Source: Candidatus Aminicenantes bacterium UBA6072
Lineage (GTDB): Bacteria > Acidobacteriota > Aminicenantia > UBA2199
Assembly (NCBI GenBank): GCA_002436105.1
Contig: DIXU01000012.1
Span: forward strand, 1 to 64,000
Reading direction: 5' to 3'
DNA: 64,000 nt
Shown: positions 33,626-43,191 of the stretch, one piece after another
Position numbering within the stretch: the stretch's first letter is position 1
Layout: each line of letters begins with the position of its first letter
Made by a program: the position numbers and the translations under genes
The notes under the pieces: generated by a model
Seen by the model: only the letters and a program-made list of their open reading frames with translations
Database searches by the model: none
What the model was told of the DNA's origin: nothing

Positions 33626-36600
33626 ATGGCCAAGAAAGAGAAGTCGGATGAACTGATCGTCGTCGACGCCGAGCGCTACCGCAGGGTGAAAAAAGCCCTG
33701 GAAGCGCGCAAGGCCAGCGACCCGGCGGCGTCCCCCGGCCTGGACGAGAAAGAGACCACGCGCGAGCTGGTCGTCGTCGACGTCAAGCGCTACAAAAAGG
33801 TCAAGCAGGCCCTGGCCGAGAGCGAGGAACGCTACCGCCACCTCTTCGAGAACGTGCCCATCGGCATTTACCGCACCACCCCCGACGGGCGCATCGTCGA
33901 CGCCAACCCCGCCCTGGTCAAGATGCTGGGCTACGACTCCTTCGCCGGGCTGGCGAAACGCAACCTGGAGAAGGACGCCTTCGAGCCCGGCTACGACCGC
34001 GGCAGCTTCATCCGCCTCCTGGAGCGCGAAGGGGAGATCAAGGGGCTGGAGGCGGGCTGGCGGAAAAAGGACGGCTCCCTGATCCAGGTCCGCGAGAACG
34101 CCAAGCTCGTCCGCGACGATCTCGGCCAGGTCTTTTTCGAGGGCACGGTCGAGGACATCACCCAGGGAAAGCTGGCCGAGGAGGCCCAGCGGCGGCATAC
34201 GCGGCAGATCGAGATCCTCAATTTCATCATCTCCAGGGGCAACATGGCCGGGTCGCTGCAGGAGATGCTGGAGGTGATCCTCGACTGCGTGGGAGAATTG
34301 CTGGAATTCGACACGGTCGCCGTCTTCCTGCTCGACCCCGGAGCCGGGAAGATGGACCAGCTGGCCGTGCGCGGGGCGGACAAGGACGCGCGATTAGACG
34401 AGAAATACATGGCGCTGGAAAACCCGCCCTTCGCCAACGTGCTGCGCGGCGAAGCGGTCTACGCCGATCGGGCCCGGGAGAACCTGCCCGACCTGGCCGC
34501 AAGCTGGGGCTGGCGCATGGCCGGCAGCATTCCCCTGGTTTCAAAGGGACGGGTCATCGGCGCCCTGAACGCCGCCAGCCGCCGCCGCGACGCTTTCAGT
34601 TCCGAGGAGAAGAACATCCTGGAGATGATCGGCAAGGAGGCGGGCACCCTGATCTCCAAGCTGCAGACCGAGGCGGCGTTGCGCGAGAGCGAGAAATACT
34701 ACCGCACGCTGGTCGAAACGTCGCCCGACTTCATCTTCACCCTGGGGCTGGACGGCACCGTGACCATGGTCAACCGGCGCTTCCTGCAGTTTTCCGGCTT
34801 CGTCGCCGGGGACGTCGTCGGCCGCAACGTCCTCGAGCTGGTGGGCGACATGGATCCCGGCTTCCTGCGGGAGGGGATGCAATCCCTGGTCGAATCCAAC
34901 GAGATTTTCTTTTATGAATACCCGGTGCGGCGCAGGGACGGCTCCTCTTTCCCCATGGAAATGGCCCTGTCGGTGCTGACCGATCCCGGCGGCCAACCGT
35001 CCGGGATCATGGGCGTCGGCCGCGACATCAGCGAGCGCAAGCGGGGCGAGGCGGCCGAGCGCGCCCGCACCCAGCAGATGGAGATCCTCAACTGCATCAT
35101 TTCCCAGGGGAACCTGGCCGAGTCGCTCGCGGAGATGCTGGAGGTGATCCTGGACTGCGTGGTCCAGCCGCTGGCCTTCGACAATGCCGCCGTCTTCATG
35201 GTCGACCCGGATGCCGGGGCCGTGGAAATGAAGGCACGCCGCGGCCCGGCGACCGGGTTCTCCCAGGATCAGCGCTTCATGGACATCGGGCAACTGCCGT
35301 TCTCCCAGGTGCTGGGGCGCGGCGTGCCCATTTTTCTGGACGATACCGAGAAGACCCAACCCTATTTCCTCGAACAATGGGGCTGGCGCATGGCCGGCAG
35401 CGTCCCCCTGCTCTCCAAGGGGCGGGTGGTCGGCGCCCTGAGCGTGGCCAGCTGCGTGCGCCGCGCCTTCAGCCCGGAGGAGAAGAATACCCTGGAGATG
35501 ATCGGCAAGGAGGCCGGCACGCTGGTCTCCAAGCTGCAGACCGAGGCGGCGTTGCGCGAGAGCGAGAAATACTACCGCACGCTGATCGACACCTCGCCCG
35601 ACATCATCGCCGTCATGGACCTCAAGGCCAGGCTGATCACGGTGAACCAGCAGTTCCTCAAGGCCGGAGGCTACTTCTACGACGAGGTGATCGGCGCCTG
35701 CACCTACGATTTCGTCGCCGGGTTCGACCGCGACCTGCTGGCCAGGAGGACGGATAAGTTCATCGAGAACAGGAAAGTCTCGGGATCGGAGTACCTTTTC
35801 CGCAGGAAAAACGGCCAGACCATCCCCCTGGACGTGTCGGCCGGCTTCCTGTTCGACGAAGCGGGAAACCCCAATGGCATCATCGCCATCGGCCGCGACA
35901 TCAGCGAGCGCCGGCGGGCCGATGAGGCCCTGCGCGCCAGCGAGGAGAAGTTCCGCTCCATCGCCGAGCAGACCAGCGACCTGATCGCCATCACCGACGG
36001 CGAGGGGGGCATCACCTACGCCTCGCCCTCGGCCCTTTCCATTTTCCAGTACGCCCCCGGGGAGATGGTGGGCTGCAACTTCATCGAATTCCTCGACGCG
36101 TCCTCGGTGCCCGCGGCGCTGGCGGCCTTCCGCGCCGACCAGCACCCGGGCCGGCGCTCGGTCGGCCTCGAACTGCTGATGAAGCGCAAGGACGGCACGG
36201 TATTCACCGGCGAACTGGCCGGCTCGAGTTTCCAGTACGGCGACCGGCACGGCTCGCTGGTGGTCATTCGCGACATCAGCCAGCGCAAGCAGGCCGAAGA
36301 GGAACTGCGCTTCCTCAGCTCCATTACCGAGAACACCACCGATGCCATCTTGGTCACCGATGCCGACTATCGCATCACCTATATCAACAAGGTCGGGGAA
36401 CAGTTCTTCGGCTATACTCTGGACGAGCTGCGGGGGAAGACTCCTGACATCTTCAATGTCGAAGCCGAGGCAGCCCAGATCCAGAAGCGGGTCTACGACA
36501 CTGTCGCCAAAGGCGAAACTTATCTGGGCGAGTCGCTGAACCGGCGCAAGGACGGCACGACCTTCTTTTGCGAGTACAAGGTGATGCCCCTGCGAGGAGA

Positions 36601-37747
36601 CGACGGCAGGACCCGCTCCTATTTCTCGGTGCAGCGGGATATCAGCGAGCGTAAGCAAGCCGAAGCCGACCTGCGCGAGAGCGAGGAGACGTTCCGCCGC
36701 ACCTTCGCCGCCATCCCCAGCCCGGCCTACATGTGGGTGAGCCAGGAAGAGGGCCGCATCACGCTGAGCCAGTTCAACCAGGCGGCCGAGGGGATCACCC
36801 AGGGAAAGATCCGCGACTTCCTGGGCATCGACGTCGATCGGCTCTATGCCGACCGGCCGGAATTGGCCAGGACGATCAAGGCGACGATGCAAAGCGGCAA
36901 GCCCCAGAGCGAGGAGACCCGGTACACCTTCCAGTCCACCGGCGAGACGAAGTGGCTGGTCGTCGACTACGTGCGCACATCCCCCGGCCACGTCATGGTC
37001 ATCACCCGCGACGTGAGCGAGCGCAAGCAGGCCGAGGCCAAGCTGCTGGCCTACCAGGAGCAACTGCGTGCCCTGACCTCGGAGCTGACCCTGGTCGAGG
37101 AGCGGGAGCGGCGGCGCCTCGCCGCCGACCTCCACGACCAGATCGGCCAGAACCTGGCCCTGTGCAAGCTCAAGGTCGTCGCCCTGGAGAAGGGCAAATC
37201 CACGGCGAAGGCCCGGAGCGAGCTCTCGGCCGTGCGCCGGCTGCTGGAATGCAGCATCCAGGACGCCCGCTCGCTGATCTTCGACCTCAGCCCGCCGGTG
37301 CTGTACGAGCTGGGCTTCGAGGCGGCCCTGGAATGGCTGGCCGAATGGATCGGCGAGCAATACCATGTCCCGGTCGATTTCGAAAGCCATGCCGCCGGCG
37401 TGACCCTGGAGATCGACCGCCAGGTGATCCTGTTCCAGATCGTGCGCGAGCTGCTGGTCAACATGGGCAAGCACTCCCAGGCCGGCCGGGCCAAGGTCAT
37501 CCTGTCGCTCGAGGGCGCGCTGCTCAGGATCCAGGTCAACGACGACGGCAGGGGTTTCGACGCCTCGCGCGTCTTCGATTCCCGGAAGCCCCAGGGCGGC
37601 TACGGCTTCTTCAGCATGCGCGAGCGCCTCAATTACCTGGGCGGCAGCATGGATGTGCGTTCCAAGCCGGGCATGGGGACGCAGATCACCCTGACGGTGC
37701 CCAGGGAATCCCCGGCGGCGAAGAACGGCGGAAAGGAGGGTTCATGA
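33626..37747 (+). CDS. Multi-PAS/GAF sensor histidine kinase (NarL-partner type)
   Basis: A 1373-residue soluble sensor kinase. A short N-terminal motif occurs twice (ELIVVDAERYRRVKKAL and ELVVVDVKRYKKVKQAL). Then come, in order, PAS, GAF, PAS, GAF and at least four further PAS domains, each closed by a D-I/V-S/T-x-R/G-K-type signature (GRDISERKR, GRDISERRR, IRDISQRKQ, QRDISERKQ, TRDVSERKQ). The HisKA_3 dimerisation domain has phosphoacceptor H1170 (AADLHDQIGQ). The HATPase has the N-box ELLVNMGKHS, DDGRGFD and GYGFFSMRERL. No membrane segment is seen, so it senses intracellular signals. The stop overlaps the regulator start by ATGA. The two GAF-PAS units are nearly identical in places, which indicates recent internal duplication. 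Confidence 0.92.
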   Translation: MAKKEKSDELIVVDAERYRRVKKALEARKASDPAASPGLDEKETTRELVVVDVKRYKKVKQALAESEERYRHLFENVPIGIYRTTPDGRIVDANPALVKMLGYDSFAGLAKRNLEKDAFEPGYDRGSFIRLLEREGEIKGLEAGWRKKDGSLIQVRENAKLVRDDLGQVFFEGTVEDITQGKLAEEAQRRHTRQIEILNFIISRGNMAGSLQEMLEVILDCVGELLEFDTVAVFLLDPGAGKMDQLAVRGADKDARLDEKYMALENPPFANVLRGEAVYADRARENLPDLAASWGWRMAGSIPLVSKGRVIGALNAASRRRDAFSSEEKNILEMIGKEAGTLISKLQTEAALRESEKYYRTLVETSPDFIFTLGLDGTVTMVNRRFLQFSGFVAGDVVGRNVLELVGDMDPGFLREGMQSLVESNEIFFYEYPVRRRDGSSFPMEMALSVLTDPGGQPSGIMGVGRDISERKRGEAAERARTQQMEILNCIISQGNLAESLAEMLEVILDCVVQPLAFDNAAVFMVDPDAGAVEMKARRGPATGFSQDQRFMDIGQLPFSQVLGRGVPIFLDDTEKTQPYFLEQWGWRMAGSVPLLSKGRVVGALSVASCVRRAFSPEEKNTLEMIGKEAGTLVSKLQTEAALRESEKYYRTLIDTSPDIIAVMDLKARLITVNQQFLKAGGYFYDEVIGACTYDFVAGFDRDLLARRTDKFIENRKVSGSEYLFRRKNGQTIPLDVSAGFLFDEAGNPNGIIAIGRDISERRRADEALRASEEKFRSIAEQTSDLIAITDGEGGITYASPSALSIFQYAPGEMVGCNFIEFLDASSVPAALAAFRADQHPGRRSVGLELLMKRKDGTVFTGELAGSSFQYGDRHGSLVVIRDISQRKQAEEELRFLSSITENTTDAILVTDADYRITYINKVGEQFFGYTLDELRGKTPDIFNVEAEAAQIQKRVYDTVAKGETYLGESLNRRKDGTTFFCEYKVMPLRGDDGRTRSYFSVQRDISERKQAEADLRESEETFRRTFAAIPSPAYMWVSQEEGRITLSQFNQAAEGITQGKIRDFLGIDVDRLYADRPELARTIKATMQSGKPQSEETRYTFQSTGETKWLVVDYVRTSPGHVMVITRDVSERKQAEAKLLAYQEQLRALTSELTLVEERERRRLAADLHDQIGQNLALCKLKVVALEKGKSTAKARSELSAVRRLLECSIQDARSLIFDLSPPVLYELGFEAALEWLAEWIGEQYHVPVDFESHAAGVTLEIDRQVILFQIVRELLVNMGKHSQAGRAKVILSLEGALLRIQVNDDGRGFDASRVFDSRKPQGGYGFFSMRERLNYLGGSMDVRSKPGMGTQITLTVPRESPAAKNGGKEGS

Positions 37748-38388
37748 GCGTCAAGATCATCATCGCCGACGACCACAAGATCATGCGCGACGGGCTGCGC
37801 AACATGCTGGACAAGGAACCCGGCATGGAGGTGGTCGCCGAGGCCAAGAACGGCCGCGAGGCCGTGCGCCTGGCCGAGCAGCTGCGCCCCGACATCCTGG
37901 TCATGGACATCTCCATGGACGACCTCAACGGCATCGACGCCACGCGCGCGCTGGTCGGCAAGGGCCTGGGGACGCGGATCGTCGCCCTCTCCATGCACGC
38001 CGACAAGCGCTTCGTGGCCGGCATGTTCGAGGCCGGGGCCATGGCCTACCTGCTGAAGGAATGCTCCTATGAAGAGCTGATCCAGGCCATCCGCCAGGTC
38101 ATGTCTGGCCGCACCTACCTCTGCTCCATGATCTCCGGGGTGATGATCCGCGACTACATCCAGCGCATGCGCAAGAACGAACCCTCGCTGCTCAGCCCGC
38201 GCGAGAAGGAGATCCTGCAGCTGATGGCCGAGGGCAGCACCACCAAGCGCATCGCCGACCAGCTGAAGGTCTCGGTCAAGACGGTGGAAACCCACCGCCA
38301 GCACGTCATGGACAAGCTCAACATCTACAGCGTCGCCGAGCTGACGAAGTACGCGATCAAAGAGGGAATAACGTCATTGGATACGTAA
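37744..38388 (+). CDS. NarL/FixJ-family response regulator
   Basis: A 214-residue response regulator. The receiver domain has acidic pair D9-D10, phospho-acceptor D55 (ILVMDIS), the conserved S/T region (VALSMHAD) and K105-region lysine (AYLLKECS). The C-terminal LuxR-type helix-turn-helix carries LSPREKEILQLMAEG and VSVKTVETHRQHVMDKL. It is phosphorylated by the overlapping upstream kinase and binds DNA to control unknown targets. AGGAGG within the kinase 3' end serves the start codon. Confidence 0.93.
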   Translation: MSVKIIIADDHKIMRDGLRNMLDKEPGMEVVAEAKNGREAVRLAEQLRPDILVMDISMDDLNGIDATRALVGKGLGTRIVALSMHADKRFVAGMFEAGAMAYLLKECSYEELIQAIRQVMSGRTYLCSMISGVMIRDYIQRMRKNEPSLLSPREKEILQLMAEGSTTKRIADQLKVSVKTVETHRQHVMDKLNIYSVAELTKYAIKEGITSLDT

Positions 38389-38723
38389 GGCTTGTAGTGT
38401 CAGTGTCAGTGACAGTGTCAGCAAGAGGCCTTACGGGCATTAGTGGTAGTGATAGTGGTAGTGGTTGCAGGAGGCAATTCCCGGGCTGAGTGGTAGTGAT
38501 AGTGGTAGTGGTAGTCAGATATCAGAGCCATTCTTGTTCTTTCGCATCACGCATAACGCATAACGAGGGAACGGAAGCCATCGGTTTGCGGTGGACGGTT
38601 TACGGTGGACGGTGGACCGTAAGAGAAGGCAAAAGGCAAAAGTGAAGAGGCAAAAGTGAGGAAAACAAGACTAAAAACAGACCGGGAATTCGCCGAAGTG
38701 CGATCTTTTTCCCTTTTTAGTTT

Positions 38724-38891
38724 TTACCTTTCGCCTTTTGTCTTTTTTTCCGGTTCGGCTTTCTTCCACGGTCGCCGGTCGGCAAGGGATTTTTTCATTG
38801 TGCCGGCAGTTTTCCCGCTTTTTTTCCCGGACTGCAGCTTAACTAGCCGCCGTGTGTTCTTGAACTGGTTGACGAAATTCTGCTTGATCAT
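38724..38891 (-). CDS. Candidate small basic protein, 55 residues
   Basis: The frame encodes a strongly basic peptide (MIKQNFVNQFKNTRRLVKLQ…) rich in lysine and arginine without hydrophobic segments. A -10 box TATATT (38909-38904) and a TTTACC -35 with 17-bp spacing lie just upstream, leaving about five leader bases. The 3' part runs into an A/G-rich repeat, so the C-terminus may be accidental. A nucleic-acid-binding role would fit its charge, but nothing shows that it is expressed. Confidence 0.35.
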   Translation of the reverse strand: MIKQNFVNQFKNTRRLVKLQSGKKSGKTAGTMKKSLADRRPWKKAEPEKKTKGER

Positions 38892-39562
38892 TTTACCGAC
38901 ACCAATATAGCACAGGACAGGATTGAGGTAAAAAAAAGAAGAGGGGATGAAACTTTCCCCCTCTCCCCCCTTACATTGTGACCCTATGTTATGAACTTAA
39001 TATAATTATGTATTCTTTATGCCGGTCTGCCAATCAGGGAATACCCTAGTGACTGGTTCCAAATACCCTAGTGCCGGAGAGAACTTCGTAACGCGTAACG
39101 CATGACGAGCAGGCGAGGGGCGAGGGGCTAGGGGTGAGGGGTAAGATAGAAGAAGAAATGGCAACCGGTGTAAGGCGTAAGGTGGAAGAAAGGTATTTAT
39201 AGGACTTAAATTCCAAAATCTCAAAATTCCAAATAACAAACAATATCCAAATTCCAAATTCCAATTTCCAAAACAAAAGCTCCTTTCAATTGCATTCATT
39301 TTCTTTGTTTTGGTCATTGGGTAATTGGAATTTATTTGGGATTTGGTGCTTGGTGCTTGGAATTTAAGTCTTCGTATTGCAGTTTTTGCCCGTAAACCGA
39401 CAACCGATTTCTTCTATTCACTCGCTATGCGTTAGGTGTTATGCGAAAGAACAAGAATGGCTCTGATATCCGACTACCACAACCACTATCACTACCACTG
39501 ATGCCCGTAAGGCCTCCTGCTACCACTACCACTATCACTACCACTTGTTGTTTGGTTTTATC

Positions 39563-39591
39563 TTGAAAAATCGGGCAAATTCCTGTAAATT
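39563..39591 (+). promoter_or_regulatory. Promoter of the amiC-htrA-dapF-like operon, leaderless geometry
   Basis: TTGAAA (39563-39568) and TAAATT (39586-39591) are 17 bases apart. Six bases separate the -10 box from the GTG start at 39598, so the first base of the mRNA should be the start codon. Confidence 0.7.
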
Positions 39592-39597
39592 GTCCTT

Positions 39598-40827
39598 GTG
39601 AGCAAACGCGCATCGGCATTCGTGTTCCTGCTGGCGGCCGTTTCGGCGCTGCCATGCGGCCCCGCCCTCGGGGCGGCGCCGGCCCAGGCCCGGCTGGAGA
39701 ACATCCGCTATTATTCCTATCCCGAGTACACGCGCGTGGTCCTCGACCTGAGCCGGGAGATCAAGATCGGCGAGAAAGTGCTCAAGGGCGGCGAGGGCGG
39801 CCGCCTCTTCTTCGACCTGAAGAACTGCCGCTTCGCCCTGAACTATCCCCGGGAGAAGATGAACGAGATCCGCATCGCCGCCGGCAACCTGCAGCGCATC
39901 CGCATCGGCAGGTTCCAGGCCCAAACCATCCGCGTGGTCTTCGACTTCGACCGCATCGGCAAGTACAACCGCTTCTACCTGACCTCGCCCTTCCGCATCG
40001 TCTTCGACATCTACCGCCAGGACGAGTTCGTCAGCCACGCCCGGCGGCAGGGCCGCGAAGGGCCACCCGCGGCCGGGACCCCCGGCGAAGGCGCCCCGCC
40101 CGACACCGCCGGCGGCGGCACCCCCTCCATCGCCCGGCAGCTGGGACTCGGCGTACACCGCATCGTCATCGACCCCGGCCACGGCGGCAAGGACCCGGGA
40201 ACCGTCAACCGCGCCCTGGGCCTCAAGGAAAAGGATATCACCCTGGACATCGGCAAGCGGCTGAACGCCATCCTCAACGAGCACAGGGACCTGGAGGTCA
40301 TCCTCACCCGCCCGCGCGACGAATACGTCCCCCTCGAGGAGCGGGCGGCGATCGCCAACTCCAACCAGGGCGACCTCTTCATCTCCATCCACACCAACTC
40401 GGCGCCGCGCCTGGGCGCGCGCGGAGTGGAGTCGTATTTCCTGAACATGACCACCGACCCCCGGGCCATGGAAGTGGCCGCCCAGGAGAACGCCATGAGC
40501 ACCAAGTCCATGGCCGACATGCGCTCGATTCTCGACCAGATCCTGCGCAACAGCAAGATCTCCGAATCGCGGACCTTCAGCCAGTGCCTCCAGGCCAGCA
40601 TGGTGGCCCACCTCAAGGCAAAATTCGACGCCATCGAGGACCTGGGCGTGAAGAAGGCCCCTTTCTATGTGCTGCTGGGGGCGCAGATGCCCTCGTCGCT
40701 GGTCGAGGTCTCCTTTCTCAGCCATGCGGCCGAGGCCCGGCGCCTGGCCACCCCGGAGTACCGCCAGGCCGTGGCCGCCGGCCTCTACCTGGGCATCATC
40801 CGCTTCATCCAGGGCCTGGGCAAATGA
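39598..40827 (+). CDS. amiC: N-acetylmuramoyl-L-alanine amidase (AmiC-type)
   Basis: A 409-residue exported cell-wall hydrolase that cleaves the bond between muramic acid and the stem peptide. The signal peptide covers residues 1-26. An AMIN domain follows (about 31-140; RYYSYPEYTRVVLDLSREI). A proline/glycine-rich linker leads to Amidase_3: VIDPGHGGKDPG, then LKEKDITLDIGKRL, ISIHTNSA and LVEVSFLSH supply the zinc ligands and catalytic glutamate. Start is GTG with no Shine-Dalgarno sequence and a promoter six bases away. HtrA follows after 64 bp. Confidence 0.92.
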   Translation: MSKRASAFVFLLAAVSALPCGPALGAAPAQARLENIRYYSYPEYTRVVLDLSREIKIGEKVLKGGEGGRLFFDLKNCRFALNYPREKMNEIRIAAGNLQRIRIGRFQAQTIRVVFDFDRIGKYNRFYLTSPFRIVFDIYRQDEFVSHARRQGREGPPAAGTPGEGAPPDTAGGGTPSIARQLGLGVHRIVIDPGHGGKDPGTVNRALGLKEKDITLDIGKRLNAILNEHRDLEVILTRPRDEYVPLEERAAIANSNQGDLFISIHTNSAPRLGARGVESYFLNMTTDPRAMEVAAQENAMSTKSMADMRSILDQILRNSKISESRTFSQCLQASMVAHLKAKFDAIEDLGVKKAPFYVLLGAQMPSSLVEVSFLSHAAEARRLATPEYRQAVAAGLYLGIIRFIQGLGK

Positions 40828-40891
40828 TGCAACTTTGCTGCCGTTTCGAGCGTCTTGAAAATAAAAACCAGGAAAATAAAAGGAGGAACCC

Positions 40892-42325
40892 ATGAAAAAG
40901 ACAGGCTTGATCGCCGGCGCCAGCTTCCTGGCCGGGGCAATCTTTTTCGCCCTGAGCTTCGGCTTCCTGCAGAAAGGCGTCCATGACCAGCCGGTCATCG
41001 CCCCCGAAGTGGCCCACGCCGAGTCCGTGGCCGCGCCGGCGCCCGCCCCCGACAGCTTCGTCGCCATCGTGCGCAAGGTCAAGCCGGCGGTGGTCAAGGT
41101 GGTCTCGGAAGCGATGGTGGAGAGGCGCTCGATGTTCGGCGACGACTTTTTCGACCAGTTCTTCAACGCGCCGCGGCGGCAGGAGCGGCGTTCCGGCGCC
41201 GGCTCGGGCTTTTTCATCTCCGCCGACGGCTACATCCTGACCAACAACCACGTGGTCCAGGACGCCGTCAAGGTCAAGATATTCGATATCGACCAGAAGG
41301 AATACACCGCCAAGATCATCGGCACCGATCCCAAGACCGACCTGGCGCTGCTGAAGGTCAGCGCCGAAAAAGTCCCCTTCATCCCCCTGGGCGATTCCAA
41401 CAGCGTCGAGGTGGGCGAGTGGGTGCTGGCCATCGGCAACCCCTTCAACCAGGACCTGACCGTGACGTCGGGGATCATCTCGGCCAAGGGGCGCCAGCTC
41501 GGCATGGCCACCTACGAGGACTTCCTGCAGACCGACGCCGCCATCAACATGGGCAACTCGGGCGGCCCGCTGATCAACATGAAGGGCGAGGCCATCGGCA
41601 TCAATTCGACCATCCTCACCCCCAGCCAGGGGAGCATCGGCATCGGCTTCGCCATCCCCACCAACATGGCCAAGAAAGTGGTGGCCGACCTCAAGAGCAA
41701 GGGCAAGGTGGTGCGCGGCTGGTTCGGCATCACCATCGGCGACATCAGCGCCAGCGACGCCAAGGACCTTGACCTGCAGAGCGCCGGCGTCCTGGTCAAC
41801 GGCGTGGAGGAGGGCTCCCCGGCCCAGAAGGCGGGCCTCAAGCGCTACGACCTGATCGTGGCCATCAACGGGCGCAAGGTCAAGTCGGCCGCCGACCTGC
41901 AGCTGGAGATCGCCGACTCGACTCCCGGCGACGAGATGACCGTGGACGTTTTCCGCGGCAAGGAGAAGCTGACGCTCAGGGTCAAGGTCAGCGAGGCCCC
42001 GGGCGCCGCCCGCGAGCAGGCCGTCGAGGAGAACCGCGACCTGAACCTGGGCATGAACCTGACCAGGAACACCCCGGCGCTGGCCCGCCAGTACGACCTG
42101 AAGACCTCCCGCGGGCTGGTGGTGGAGAACGTCCAGCGCAACGGCCATGCCGCCCAGTGGGGCATCCGGCCCGGCGACGTCATCCTGGCCGTCAACCGCA
42201 CCGAGGTGGGCACCATCGAGGAGTTCAAGCGGCTGCTGGCCGACCGCCGCCCCGGGTCGATCGTGCTGCTGCTGATCAACCGCGACGGCGACGAGGGGTA
42301 CCGGCGCTTCGCCCTGCCCGAATGA
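40892..42325 (+). CDS. HtrA/DegP-type periplasmic serine protease
   Basis: A 477-residue protease with an N-terminal membrane/signal segment (7-27). The catalytic triad is H120 (TNNHVV), D150 (TDLALLK) and S223 (MGNSGGPL). Two PDZ domains follow: about 265-360 (WFGITIGDIS…AGVLVNGVEEGSPAQKAGL) and 385-475 (RGLVVENVQRNGHAAQWGI). It degrades or refolds damaged envelope proteins. AGGAGG lies just above ATG 40892. The stop overlaps the dapF-like start by ATGA. Confidence 0.93.
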   Translation: MKKTGLIAGASFLAGAIFFALSFGFLQKGVHDQPVIAPEVAHAESVAAPAPAPDSFVAIVRKVKPAVVKVVSEAMVERRSMFGDDFFDQFFNAPRRQERRSGAGSGFFISADGYILTNNHVVQDAVKVKIFDIDQKEYTAKIIGTDPKTDLALLKVSAEKVPFIPLGDSNSVEVGEWVLAIGNPFNQDLTVTSGIISAKGRQLGMATYEDFLQTDAAINMGNSGGPLINMKGEAIGINSTILTPSQGSIGIGFAIPTNMAKKVVADLKSKGKVVRGWFGITIGDISASDAKDLDLQSAGVLVNGVEEGSPAQKAGLKRYDLIVAINGRKVKSAADLQLEIADSTPGDEMTVDVFRGKEKLTLRVKVSEAPGAAREQAVEENRDLNLGMNLTRNTPALARQYDLKTSRGLVVENVQRNGHAAQWGIRPGDVILAVNRTEVGTIEEFKRLLADRRPGSIVLLLINRDGDEGYRRFALPE

Positions 42326-43191
42326 ACTTTTTCAAGGCCAGTTCCTTCGGCAACGATTTCCTGGTTGTCGAGCGGGAGGAAATCCCCCTCGGGACGGACC
42401 CGGGAGAACTGGCCCGGCGCATCTGCGACCCGCACGACGGGGTCGGCGCCGACGGCGTGGTCTTCCATGGGCCGGCCCGGGCGGTTGCTTCAGGAAAAGC
42501 CGGTCCCGGGGGCCTGGCGGCGCGCTTCGAGATCTACAACCGCGACGGCGGCCGGGCCGAGCTGTCAGGCAACGGCATGGCCGCCCTGGCCGCCGTGCTG
42601 CTGCGGCGTTGCCCGGCCGGCTCGCCCCTGGTCCTGCTCACGGCCATCGGCAGCCGCCGCGTGCGGCTCCTGGAGCGGCGCGGCCCCCGGTTCCGCTTCG
42701 ACGTGGAGATCGGCAGGCCCGATTTCGCCCACCGGGCGTTCTTTCCTTTCCTGAGCAAGGGCCAGGACAGCTACCGCGCCGCGGGAACCGATTTTTGCCC
42801 GGTCTCCGTCGGCAATCCCCATGCCGTGGTCCTGCGGCGCACGATGCCCGGCGTCGCCCGCCTGGAAGCGTTGGGGAAAAAGCTGGAGGCCCACCCCATG
42901 TTCCCCAAGCGGGTCAACGTGGAATTCGTCCAGGCCCGCGGTCCCTCCTCGTGCCGCGTGTTCTTTTACGAGCGCGGGGTGGGCCCCACCCGGGCCTCCT
43001 CGACCGGCAGCGCCGCGGTGTTCGCCGTGCTGCGCCGCCTGGGCATGGCCGGGGACCAGCTGCAGATCGAGCCGCTGGCCCCGTCTCCGGGCAACGGCGG
43101 CGGGGACGATCCCATCGTCCTGCGCTGGCGGGAGGGGATCCAGGTGGAGATCGTCACGGGACTGATATGCAAGGGAAGGTACTTCGGCTGA
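42322..43191 (+). CDS. DapF-like protein with both catalytic cysteines replaced
   Basis: A 289-residue diaminopimelate-epimerase fold protein. Family landmarks are present: FGNDFLVVE, DGVGADGVVF, NRDGGRAELSGNG, VGNPHAVV and YERGVGPTRASSTG. In true DapF the last two loops carry the catalytic pair in CGNG and ACGTG; here S82 and S226 occupy those positions (codons TCA and TCC). The glutamate of ERGVG and the asparagine of GNPH are kept. Substrate binding may therefore persist without classical two-base racemisation. It is coupled to htrA by ATGA, an unusual place for a lysine-pathway gene. I withhold the symbol dapF. Confidence 0.8.
   Translation: MNFFKASSFGNDFLVVEREEIPLGTDPGELARRICDPHDGVGADGVVFHGPARAVASGKAGPGGLAARFEIYNRDGGRAELSGNGMAALAAVLLRRCPAGSPLVLLTAIGSRRVRLLERRGPRFRFDVEIGRPDFAHRAFFPFLSKGQDSYRAAGTDFCPVSVGNPHAVVLRRTMPGVARLEALGKKLEAHPMFPKRVNVEFVQARGPSSCRVFFYERGVGPTRASSTGSAAVFAVLRRLGMAGDQLQIEPLAPSPGNGGGDDPIVLRWREGIQVEIVTGLICKGRYFG

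Larger units (their letters stand above)
38389..39597. repeat. Repeat-rich intergenic region (1.2 kb)
   Basis: Two dispersed families dominate. R1 (GTGATAGTGGTAGTGG…CAGATATCAGAGCCATTC) occurs at 38488-38565 and in inverse orientation at 39427-39547. R2 (ACTTAAATTCCAAA-rich) occurs at 39205-39365. Copies of R1 and R2 also lie near 43268-43715 and 61190-61535. A/G-rich AAAAGGCAAAAGTGA stretches lie near 38630-38660. One small minus-strand gene candidate is at 38724-38891, and the amiC promoter is at the right edge. Confidence 0.65.

Noticed and set aside
34541..37474. 977-codon open frame antisense to the sensor kinase
   Set aside because: It is a shadow of GC-rich coding sequence: low complexity, no family motif, and the plus strand has complete PAS, GAF, HisKA_3 and HATPase motifs.
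38656..38910. 84-codon plus-strand frame rich in Phe and Ser
   Set aside because: It begins within an A/G-rich repeat and is antisense to the better-supported small basic frame.
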